Source: Treponema sp. UBA6367 (GTDB taxonomy: Bacteria; Spirochaetota; Spirochaetia; Treponematales; Treponemataceae). From it: DNA of 44,131 nt. Positions within the stretch are counted from its first letter, which is position 1. Every line of letters begins with the position of its first letter. The position numbers were made by a program, and so were the translations under genes. Shown in pieces: positions 33,511-40,458 of this stretch. The stretch lies in the NCBI GenBank assembly GCA_002437725.1, contig DJRF01000013.1, forward strand, positions 141,633 through 185,763, read 5' to 3'. The notes under the pieces were generated by a model. It was not told the origin of the DNA. It did no database searches and saw only the letters and a list, made by a program, of their open reading frames with translations.

Positions 33511-34305
33511 TTATTTTCCAAGATTTACAGATTTTTCAAAGGCTGATGTAACAGCTTCTATGATTCCGTTTCTAAAGTTATTTTTTTCCAATGAAGCAAC
33601 TCCTTCTATTGTTGTTCCTGAAGGAGAACATACGGAATCTTTTAGAACTGCTGGATGTTTTTCTGTTTCTAAGACCATAGAGGCGGAACCTTTTACAGTT
33701 TGCGCAGCATAAATATATGCTTGTTTTCTAGGCATTCCACAGCGGACTGCGGCATCTGCAAGGGCTTCAATAAACATAAATACAAATGCCGGTCCTGAGC
33801 CACTTACAGCTGTAACACAATCCATTAAACTTTCTGGAATAGGTTCAACTTTTCCTGCAGATTTTAAAATTTCTTGTGCAGTAGTAAATTCTGAATCGGT
33901 TACTTCAGTGCTTTTTGTTACGGCAATCATTGCTTGTCCGACTTGGGCGCAAACATTGGGCATCATTCGGATAAATCGAGCATTTTCACAAGACAAGGAT
34001 TTTAGTTTTTCAAGTTTTACACCTGCTGCCATGGAAATAAAAACTTGTTTATCTGATATGTAAGGGTTTATTTCATCAAAAACATCTTTTAAAAACTGTG
34101 GCTTTACGGCTAAAAATATAAAATCAGAATCTTTTACAGCTTCGATATTTGACGGAACAAAAATACTTTTTGTTTCTTTTGCAAATTGTTTTGCCATTTC
34201 AGAATTTTTGTCAGCAACCTTGATTTTTGAACAGTCGTATTTTTTACATACGGCTTTCATAATAGCTGTGCCCATGGCACCTGTTCCAATGCAAGAAATT
34301 TTCAT
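33511..34305 (-). CDS. proC: Pyrroline-5-carboxylate reductase
   Basis: 264 residues. The last step of proline synthesis: NAD(P)H-dependent reduction of pyrroline-5-carboxylate. An N-terminal Rossmann motif (CIGTGAMGTAI) and the C-terminal dimer region with MDCVTAVSGSGPAFVFMFIE and SVCSPSGTTIEG are characteristic. It has a ribosome site AAAGGTGA. It follows proB by 12 bp, so the pair is an operon; proA, the middle step, is not in the window. Confidence 0.95.
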   Translation of the reverse strand: MKISCIGTGAMGTAIMKAVCKKYDCSKIKVADKNSEMAKQFAKETKSIFVPSNIEAVKDSDFIFLAVKPQFLKDVFDEINPYISDKQVFISMAAGVKLEKLKSLSCENARFIRMMPNVCAQVGQAMIAVTKSTEVTDSEFTTAQEILKSAGKVEPIPESLMDCVTAVSGSGPAFVFMFIEALADAAVRCGMPRKQAYIYAAQTVKGSASMVLETEKHPAVLKDSVCSPSGTTIEGVASLEKNNFRNGIIEAVTSAFEKSVNLGK

Positions 34306-34317
34306 ATATTTTCACCT

Positions 34318-35118
34318 TTATTCTGCAAGAAAAAGTGTTCCTACAGAAGTTCCTTTTATTAAGTTGTCAAGAATATTTTTAGTGCTTCCGTTTGCTAAAA
34401 GCAAAGGAATTCCATAAACTGTTGTTTTTTCTGCAGCCTGAATTTTTGTTTCTATTCCGCCAGTTCCAAACGAATTTGTTTCGCCGAATCTTATAGATTT
34501 TCGCAGCTGAGAGATATTTTCTACAGTTTCAATAAGTTTTGCGTCTTTGTTTGTTTTTGGGTTATCAGTATAAATGCCATCAATATCGCTAAAAAGAATA
34601 AGTAAATCTGCATTCCATAAAATTGCGGTAAGAGCGCTTAGGTTATCATTATCGCCTATTGTGAATTCGTCTATGGCAACTGAGTCGTTTTCGTTTACAA
34701 TAGGGATAACTCCTTCGTCAACAAGCGTAAAAATTGTGTTTCGAATATTTAAAGAGCGATGAGAATTTTCAAAGTCGTCTTTGGTAAGGAGCAACTGTCC
34801 AATGTGAATTCCAAAATTTGAAAAAGCTTTTCTCCATTGAGACATTAGTTCAACTTGTCCTATAGCACAAAGTGCTTGTCTGAAGTGAACATCTTTTTTT
34901 CTAGCCCATTCGTTAAGTGTAGAAACTCCGCTAACTTGCGCTCCAGAAGAAACTATGATGATTTGTTTGCCTTCTTTTATTAGATTATTGCACTGTCGGG
35001 CTAAGTCTTCCATAAACTCTGTGTTTTGTGTGCCGTCAGGTTTTGCAAGTGTGTTGCTGCCAATTTTTATGACGATTTTATGAGCATTTTGCATAGCATT
35101 TGAAATTTGCTGGTTCAT
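34318..35118 (-). CDS. proB: Glutamate 5-kinase, short form without PUA domain
   Basis: 266 residues. Phosphorylates glutamate as the first proline step. An amino-acid-kinase fold: KIVIKIGSNTLAKPDGTQN at the start, VSSGAQVSGVSTL, NENDSVAIDEFTIGDNDNLS and GTGGIETKIQAAEKTT. The C-terminal PUA domain of E. coli ProB is absent, a known short variant. A TTTACA-17-TATTAT promoter ends 6 nt before the ATG; a possible AAAGG is too far away (12 nt), so initiation may be leaderless. Confidence 0.94.
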   Translation of the reverse strand: MNQQISNAMQNAHKIVIKIGSNTLAKPDGTQNTEFMEDLARQCNNLIKEGKQIIIVSSGAQVSGVSTLNEWARKKDVHFRQALCAIGQVELMSQWRKAFSNFGIHIGQLLLTKDDFENSHRSLNIRNTIFTLVDEGVIPIVNENDSVAIDEFTIGDNDNLSALTAILWNADLLILFSDIDGIYTDNPKTNKDAKLIETVENISQLRKSIRFGETNSFGTGGIETKIQAAEKTTVYGIPLLLANGSTKNILDNLIKGTSVGTLFLAE

Positions 35119-35153
35119 AAAAAAATAATACCTTTTATGGAAGTTTTTGTAAA
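35119..35153 (-). promoter_or_regulatory. proB promoter, probably leaderless
   Basis: Minus strand TTTACA (35148-35153), 17-bp spacer, TATTAT (35125-35130), six Ts, then ATG at 35118. Confidence 0.55.
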
Positions 35154-35195
35154 TTGGAAGTGAATTTTAGTGAATTTTAGCGAGGTTGGGTAGAA

Positions 35196-35375
35196 AGTTG
35201 TGTTTTATAAATCTTGAAAAACGCTTACAGCGAGTTTTCAATTTGCTGCAGATGGTTGTGCTCAAACTTCGTTTTAATTGTTTTGGGTTACTTTGCAACC
35301 TTAATCATTTTTATCGCACAAAATCTTCGCAAATTGTAAATTCGCTTGCGCTTTTGTTCATTTATCTAAAAACTG
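35196..35375 (-). repeat. Dispersed inverted-repeat element, long form (copy G)
   Basis: About 180 bp in the same orientation as copy F. It contains CAATTTGCTGCAGATG, TTTATCGCACAAAATCTTCG and AAATTCGCTTGCGCTTTTG, ending CTAAAAACT. The outer ends are eroded. Confidence 0.7.
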
Positions 35376-35386
35376 TTTTATAATTT

Positions 35387-36322
35387 TCAGACTGGAAACA
35401 TATAAAAGAAAGAGAAGAACATATATACACTTGCGGAAAGTACAATTAAGTTTCCAATTGCGTGCATAAATTTTACTTTTCTAATGCTACAGAAAATAAG
35501 TCCTAAGGTATAAAAAATTCCACTTGTTATTAACATTCCAAAACTTACGTTTGAAATAACGTGGTAAAGTTTTGTGAATATAAAAAGTCCTGACCAACCG
35601 AGAGTTGCATAAAAAACTATGTTCACTACGTCAAAGCGGCTACCACCGATTGCGTACATTATTATGCCGACAAGACAAACCGCCCAGACAATAGAACTTA
35701 GGATTATTGCATAGTTGAATGCGACAACTTTTGTTGCAATTGCTGTATATACATAAATTGAAAATGCACTTGCAATTATTAGGTAAACGCAAATTCTGCA
35801 AAGCCGCTTAAACACTTCTTTTGCGCTTGTATTTGTAAGTGCGTGATGAAGAAGAGATGTTACATAGTTTAAAATTGTTGTTACACCAAAGCAAATGTAA
35901 AGAACTCTATAGATTTTTGTGCTTGTTGCGGCAAGTTCTACAGGAAGTTTATTTATTGCTATTACGTTTAACAATGCAGTTGCGGCAATGAACAAACCTG
36001 CTCCAATTCCTTGAACAATAGAACTGAAAATTTCCTCGCTAAGCTTAAATGGTCTTAAGTTGCGTTCTTTGCTTAATCGTAATTTTTCTTTTTCAATTGA
36101 TTTTGCAGCTTTCTTTTTAGCTTTTTCAGATTTTGCGTAATCTTCTGCAGCATATTTTGCTTTTAATCTTTCAGGATCTTCTGCATACTGAATATTTATT
36201 TCGCGGATTTTTGCTTCTGTTTCTGCTTTTAACTGTGAAATTCTAAGTTTTCTTTTTGCTTTTAAAGATTTTAGAGTTGAAATTCTAACAGCTTTTGCCG
36301 CGATTTCGTCTTCTCGTGTCAT
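35387..36322 (-). CDS. Haemolysin III/PAQR-like membrane protein with N-terminal coiled coil
   Basis: 311 residues from the ATG at 36322, fixed by AGGAGG with a 9-nt spacing; an in-frame extension to 36379 would put that site inside the gene. The first 100 residues are a Lys/Glu/Ala-rich helix, probably a coiled coil. Then come seven hydrophobic segments beginning EEIFSSIVQGIGAGLF, with SLLHHAL in the middle and GIFYTLGLIFCSI near the end, resembling haemolysin III (YqfA/TrhA). The conserved His of the first motif is replaced by Gln and the terminal WH pair is missing (HAIGNLIVLSAS), so metal binding and activity are doubtful. Confidence 0.75.
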   Translation of the reverse strand: MTREDEIAAKAVRISTLKSLKAKRKLRISQLKAETEAKIREINIQYAEDPERLKAKYAAEDYAKSEKAKKKAAKSIEKEKLRLSKERNLRPFKLSEEIFSSIVQGIGAGLFIAATALLNVIAINKLPVELAATSTKIYRVLYICFGVTTILNYVTSLLHHALTNTSAKEVFKRLCRICVYLIIASAFSIYVYTAIATKVVAFNYAIILSSIVWAVCLVGIIMYAIGGSRFDVVNIVFYATLGWSGLFIFTKLYHVISNVSFGMLITSGIFYTLGLIFCSIRKVKFMHAIGNLIVLSASVYMFFSFFYMFPV

Positions 36323-36365
36323 AGTGGAAATCCTCCTGACATTTTTTAAAAAAATGTCTAAATAG

Positions 36366-36394
36366 ATTATAACAGTCAATTCTATTTATTTCAA
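36366..36394 (-). promoter_or_regulatory. Promoter of the haemolysin-III-like gene
   Basis: Minus strand TTGAAA (36389-36394), 17-bp spacer, TATAAT (36366-36371). The leader would be about 37 nt and contains AGGAGG. Confidence 0.65.
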
Positions 36395-36450
36395 TATAAA
36401 GCGATATAAAGAATAAGACAAGATTTTAAAATAGGCTTGTTTTGTTTGGC

Positions 36451-38151
36451 TTATTCTTCCCAGATTTGCAATTCATCAGAAAGCTGAACAAGTTCTTCTT
36501 CATATAAATCATAACTGTCAACGGCAATAATATAAGATTTAGTTGAAAACGAAACTTCTTTGTTTTTATCCCAAGTATTAACAAACCAAGAATCTGCATT
36601 TTTTACAGATGAAGCGTGGCTTGTTTCTGTTGTTATGTGGGCATCCATAAACATTTGGTGAACTTGTTTTGCATTGTAGTCGTAGTCCAAATCAAAAAAG
36701 CTTACAGAAGCAAATTCATCTTCTTGACTAAAAATTGCTTTGGCATTCCAATGACCAACAATAGGAATTGCCCAGTTCGCATAACCTTTTGATTCTGCGT
36801 AAGAGTCATCTACTTTTTCAAGCGTAAAAGACAAAAATTTGCGTTCAATTTCAGTTTTTTTAGGCAGAACCAGCAAAGTTCTTCTTATTTGAGGATAAAT
36901 TAAAAGAGAAGAATCGTTTTCAAAATTGTTCAAAAAAGATTCAAACTGGGATTCCGAGAAATCTTCCGTAGACATAAGAACTGCCAAATCTCTTTTTTCG
37001 TTTACACCAAAGAAAATATAATCTTCATCAGATTTAAAAATCAAAGAATTTAAGATGCCGTCTTTTAGTTGAAATTTCATATCCTGAATTTTAAAATCTT
37101 CATCTTCTTCTGATGAAGAACTTTCTTGAAAGTCCTTTTTTAAGTCCAAAATATCAGGAAGGGCGTTTTCATCGCTACTGAAAATAATAATTTTCACATT
37201 TTTATTAAATAAATCGTCTTTGTAAGATGCAAATGAAACCGCATGAAGTTTTTCGCTGTTTCCAATTATGTTTGAAACTTCATCAAGCGAAGGCAATTCT
37301 TTTTCGACTGAACGCAAATTATCAAAATCAAAAATCATAAGATTTTCAAGCGCAAAATTCTTGTTTATAGGAAACTGACGGATTATGTTTACTACCGGAG
37401 CGGAATAAATGTCGGGAATTTCATTGTTTCCAAAATCATAAGAAACCGGCTGGGTTTTTATAATTTCATCGTACTTTTGAACTTTTTCCTTTTCTTCTTC
37501 GTAATCTGCAATTTTTGTGTCTTCAATTCCGAGCTCCTCAAGTTTTTCCTGCAAAGGTTCGGCTTCTTCTGGAGATTCAAATGCTCCTGAATGTAAATCA
37601 AAAGAAAAATAGGATTTTTCATCAAAAGTTTTTAGGATAAAAGAATCGATTTCGTTTTCTTTTAATTGTTTTTTTCCGTTTTCGGCGGCTTGCTCTTCCT
37701 TATAGGAATGAACCAAAACTGAATAAGGTTTTTCTTCCGAAACTGGTATCGCATTTTTATTTTCTTCAAGAACTATAGTTTTTTCGGGTTCTTTAATGAT
37801 TTTTTCAACAGCGTTTTCTACAATTTTCTTGTTCTGTGGTTTCTGTGCCTGGCAAATCCAAAGTCCAGTTAGATTGAGTTTTTTTGCAAAGTCCGCATTT
37901 TGTACAGAATTTCTAAAATTTCTTGCTTTTTCCTTTGAATCAAAAGGGTCGGAAAGCAAAACTCTAAATAAAGTTTGATTATTAATCTGCGTTTCAAAAA
38001 TAAAAGATTCCGCGCCTAAATTTTCAAGATTTTTTACAAGATTTTCTGCATTTTTAGGATTTTTAAACGAGCCTACACAAACAAAAATTTCTTCCGCAAA
38101 AGAAAAATTTAACAAAACCGAAAATAAAAGAACTGAAATAAACTTCTTCAT
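36451..38151 (-). CDS. Exported SPOR-domain protein
   Basis: 566 residues from the ATG at 38151. The signal peptide MKKFISVLLFSVLLNFSFA is followed by a SPOR-like repeat (EIFVCVGSFKNPKNAENLVK) and a second one near 155-230 (YSVLVHSYKEEQAAENGKKQ). SPOR domains bind denuded peptidoglycan at division sites. The C-terminal 330 residues are acidic, aromatic-rich and unrecognised. A longer frame to 38202 lacks a signal peptide at its start and is rejected. TATAAT (38158-38163) lies 6 nt before the ATG with no Shine-Dalgarno. Confidence 0.75.
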   Translation of the reverse strand: MKKFISVLLFSVLLNFSFAEEIFVCVGSFKNPKNAENLVKNLENLGAESFIFETQINNQTLFRVLLSDPFDSKEKARNFRNSVQNADFAKKLNLTGLWICQAQKPQNKKIVENAVEKIIKEPEKTIVLEENKNAIPVSEEKPYSVLVHSYKEEQAAENGKKQLKENEIDSFILKTFDEKSYFSFDLHSGAFESPEEAEPLQEKLEELGIEDTKIADYEEEKEKVQKYDEIIKTQPVSYDFGNNEIPDIYSAPVVNIIRQFPINKNFALENLMIFDFDNLRSVEKELPSLDEVSNIIGNSEKLHAVSFASYKDDLFNKNVKIIIFSSDENALPDILDLKKDFQESSSSEEDEDFKIQDMKFQLKDGILNSLIFKSDEDYIFFGVNEKRDLAVLMSTEDFSESQFESFLNNFENDSSLLIYPQIRRTLLVLPKKTEIERKFLSFTLEKVDDSYAESKGYANWAIPIVGHWNAKAIFSQEDEFASVSFFDLDYDYNAKQVHQMFMDAHITTETSHASSVKNADSWFVNTWDKNKEVSFSTKSYIIAVDSYDLYEEELVQLSDELQIWEE

Positions 38152-38186
38152 AAAACTATTATAAGACAGTAAGGGGGAAATGTATA
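38152..38186 (-). promoter_or_regulatory. Leaderless-type promoter of the SPOR gene
   Basis: Minus strand TATACA (38181-38186), 17-bp spacer, TATAAT (38158-38163), six bases, then ATG at 38151. The -35 is weak. Confidence 0.45.
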
Positions 38187-38190
38187 TTGC

Positions 38191-38238
38191 AAAAAAATCC
38201 ATGCGGACATTTCGACACTTTCTATGTCCGCATGGATT
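38191..38238 (-). terminator. Terminator of the large lipoprotein gene
   Basis: A perfect 15-bp stem (AATCCATGCGGACAT at 38196-38210 with its complement at 38224-38238) and a 13-nt loop, followed on the minus strand by seven Ts. One arm is repeated upstream of the same gene at 40398-40427. Confidence 0.85.
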
Positions 38239-38274
38239 TAAGATTTATGCAAAATTTGACTTTAACTTTTTAGG

Positions 38275-40302
38275 TTATTTGAACAAAACTTCGTTATTTT
38301 CTGTTAATTCAAAATTTACAGTTATTTCGTTTGATGTGTTGTTTTCAAAATAGAATCTGTCTTCAGTTTCTACGATTTTCCTTTGAACGTTTACGCTTGA
38401 AGTTGAATCTTTGGACAAAACTCTAAAAATTGTGATTGGATTTGTAGAGTCCCAAATAGAAGAATCGCACAAAAGAACTTGACCGTTTCCGTTTGTTTTT
38501 GCATTAACCGTAAATGAGCCAATATTTTGTGGAGACCACTCGCCATTTATCATTCCGGCAAAATATAAATTCAATGAAGAATCTTCTTTTTTAATGTCAG
38601 CTAAGTTTGTGACTTCTGACTTAAAGTTTGAAATTGTTAAGTTGCAAGCAGTTTTTGTTGAAATCCAAACTTGCAAAGTTCTTAAAATTTCATTTTTATT
38701 TTGGTAGGCAGGAACGTACATTGTAATTGTTTTAGGCGAGTTTGCGCTAAAAGAAAATTTACTGTTTCCAGAACTTGCTTCTTTGTCTGAATTTGCTTTT
38801 ACCCAAATATCTACAGCAGGAACAGAAACATCGCTTGTCACATCAAAAGTAACCCTGTGAAGGCAGTTTACGCTAAGTCCTAAAGGATAAATATTTACGC
38901 CGCTTGCGTTTTCATTTTTCGAAAAAGTTGCTTTTATTTGATTTTCTGCAGATTCACAAGAGATTAAGTCGCTTTCGCTTGAACGATAGATTGCATAGGC
39001 AATTTTTGGCTCAACTTCTTCAACTTTATAGTTTTTGAGGTAAAGTTTTGAAACTGTTCCGCATGCAATCTGGGCAAAACCTAAAGACCAGTCGCTTAAG
39101 GCAGTTCCTGTTTCTACAGAATAGGTTTTCCATTCTGTGCCAACCGTATGTTCAATATAAGCTGAATCGTTAGAGGTTGAAAAGTCGCAAGCAGAAAGAA
39201 TAATTTTTGATTCTTTGTCTGCTTTTAGGTCAAAACTGATTTTGTAGTTTTTGCCTTGCTTTGCTTCCACTGGAATTTTTGAAACCAATATATAATCCCA
39301 TATTTTTGAATATTCAGAAGAGGCATTTATGTTTGAAACAATAATCTGCGTTTTCTGTTTTTCAATTGAAACTTCGCTTATTTCTTGGACAGAAGAGTCT
39401 GAATATCCTTCAAAGGATTCTGAAATTTTATCTTGATTTGCAACTATGAAATTCATTTTTTCAACAATTTCAGCTTCTTTTTTTTCCTTTGCTTTTTCAA
39501 TTTCAGTTTTTTCTTCTTCGGAAACTTCTGCCTCTTCGATTTTTGTTTTGTCAAAGGTAGAATCTGAACTTATTGCCTCTTTTACAGTAGAATCTGCCGC
39601 AACGATTGTTACATCTGCTTCTACAACAATTGTAATGTTTTGGTTTTCAGAATCTGTTGCTGTAGAAACAATTTTTTCAATTTTTGTGTTTCCGGCAAGT
39701 TCAAGGTTTTTTACGATGTCTGAAACTATTACATCGCCAAAAGAAGACTCTTTATTTTCTGAATCGAGTTTGCAGTCTTCTAGTATTAATGTTTTTTCTA
39801 TTTTAGTTGAATTGTCTCCAGAAAGTGCAATTCGAACATCTTTTTTTTGAACAACAAGCTTTTCAACGGTTGTTTTTTCAATGTGAACAGAATTTTGACC
39901 GCCACCGTTTACGTAAATTTCGCCTACTGTTTGGCAATTTTTTAGCACAAAATCACCATCGCCAACTTTTTCGTCTACAATAATGCTTTTGATGTCTGTG
40001 ATATTTTCGAGCGTAACTTTTGTGCTTTCAACAACAAAAGTCGCGTTTTTTATGTTTCCATTTTTGATTGTCAAAGGCTTTGAAATTGTGTAGGAATCGT
40101 TTTCTTCAATTTTTAACTCTTCTGAGCCTAAGTCGATTGTGGAGCCATTTTTTGCATCTGCAATTTTTTGTTTAAGCGTGGTCTGACTTGGTGTTTCTGG
40201 CGTTGGATTTACAGAAGGATTTTCATCTGTACCCGAAGCATTGTTCTGGCAACCTGTAAACAAGGCAAGAACAACACAAAATGCTAAAAGTAGCTTTTTC
40301 AT
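38275..40302 (-). CDS. Large surface lipoprotein with carbohydrate-binding-like modules
   Basis: 675 residues. Lipobox LFTGC places the lipidated Cys at 19, followed by a Pro/Thr-rich linker. Residues about 45-260 are short repeated strands (LTIKNGNIKNATFVVES, LEDCKLDS) suggesting a beta-helix. A helical Glu/Lys segment (about 255-290) follows. The C-terminal half has at least two jelly-roll-like modules; the first (YKISFDLKADKESKI to LYLKNYKVEEVE) resembles CBM4/9-type sugar-binding domains. It probably displays a sugar- or surface-binding region outside the cell; the GH31 gene just upstream on the same strand supports a glycan link. The start follows AGGAGA. The promoter spacer contains ten Gs (separate entry). 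Confidence 0.8.
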   Translation of the reverse strand: MKKLLLAFCVVLALFTGCQNNASGTDENPSVNPTPETPSQTTLKQKIADAKNGSTIDLGSEELKIEENDSYTISKPLTIKNGNIKNATFVVESTKVTLENITDIKSIIVDEKVGDGDFVLKNCQTVGEIYVNGGGQNSVHIEKTTVEKLVVQKKDVRIALSGDNSTKIEKTLILEDCKLDSENKESSFGDVIVSDIVKNLELAGNTKIEKIVSTATDSENQNITIVVEADVTIVAADSTVKEAISSDSTFDKTKIEEAEVSEEEKTEIEKAKEKKEAEIVEKMNFIVANQDKISESFEGYSDSSVQEISEVSIEKQKTQIIVSNINASSEYSKIWDYILVSKIPVEAKQGKNYKISFDLKADKESKIILSACDFSTSNDSAYIEHTVGTEWKTYSVETGTALSDWSLGFAQIACGTVSKLYLKNYKVEEVEPKIAYAIYRSSESDLISCESAENQIKATFSKNENASGVNIYPLGLSVNCLHRVTFDVTSDVSVPAVDIWVKANSDKEASSGNSKFSFSANSPKTITMYVPAYQNKNEILRTLQVWISTKTACNLTISNFKSEVTNLADIKKEDSSLNLYFAGMINGEWSPQNIGSFTVNAKTNGNGQVLLCDSSIWDSTNPITIFRVLSKDSTSSVNVQRKIVETEDRFYFENNTSNEITVNFELTENNEVLFK

Positions 40303-40307
40303 TTTTT

Positions 40308-40365
40308 TCTCCTGTTAAATTGTAAAATAACAGGTCATTCTACCCCCCCCCCGTCGTTTTGTCTA
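40308..40365 (-). promoter_or_regulatory. Poly-G promoter of the large lipoprotein, with overlapping inverted repeat
   Basis: Minus strand: TAGACA (40360-40365) is followed by AAACGAC, ten Gs (40343-40352) and TAGAAT (40337-40342), giving a 17-bp spacer. Just downstream, CCTGTTA (40328-40334) and TAACAGG (40311-40317) form an inverted repeat with a 10-nt loop. Its proximal arm overlaps the AGGAGA ribosome site (40308-40313). Since transcription should start near 40330, the hairpin may be incomplete in the mRNA, so an operator is an equally good reading. Confidence 0.7.
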
Positions 40366-40397
40366 GTGGTAATGTGGGTAGTGCAATTTGCTTGTTA

Positions 40398-40447
40398 ATT
40401 GCAAAAAATCAATGCGGACATTTCGACTAACGCAATGGCCTCATTGA
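40398..40447 (-). terminator. Terminator of the GH31 gene, sharing an arm with the 38.2-kb terminator
   Basis: TCAATGCGG pairs with CCTCATTGA with one mismatch; on the minus strand it is followed by TTTTTT. The 30 bp at 40398-40427 are nearly identical to 38186-38216. Confidence 0.6.
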
Positions 40448-40458
40448 CTGTGAAAAAA

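Noticed and set aside
39446..39850. 134-residue frame antisense to the large lipoprotein
   Set aside because: A Ser/Phe-rich complement of a Glu/Lys-rich coding region.
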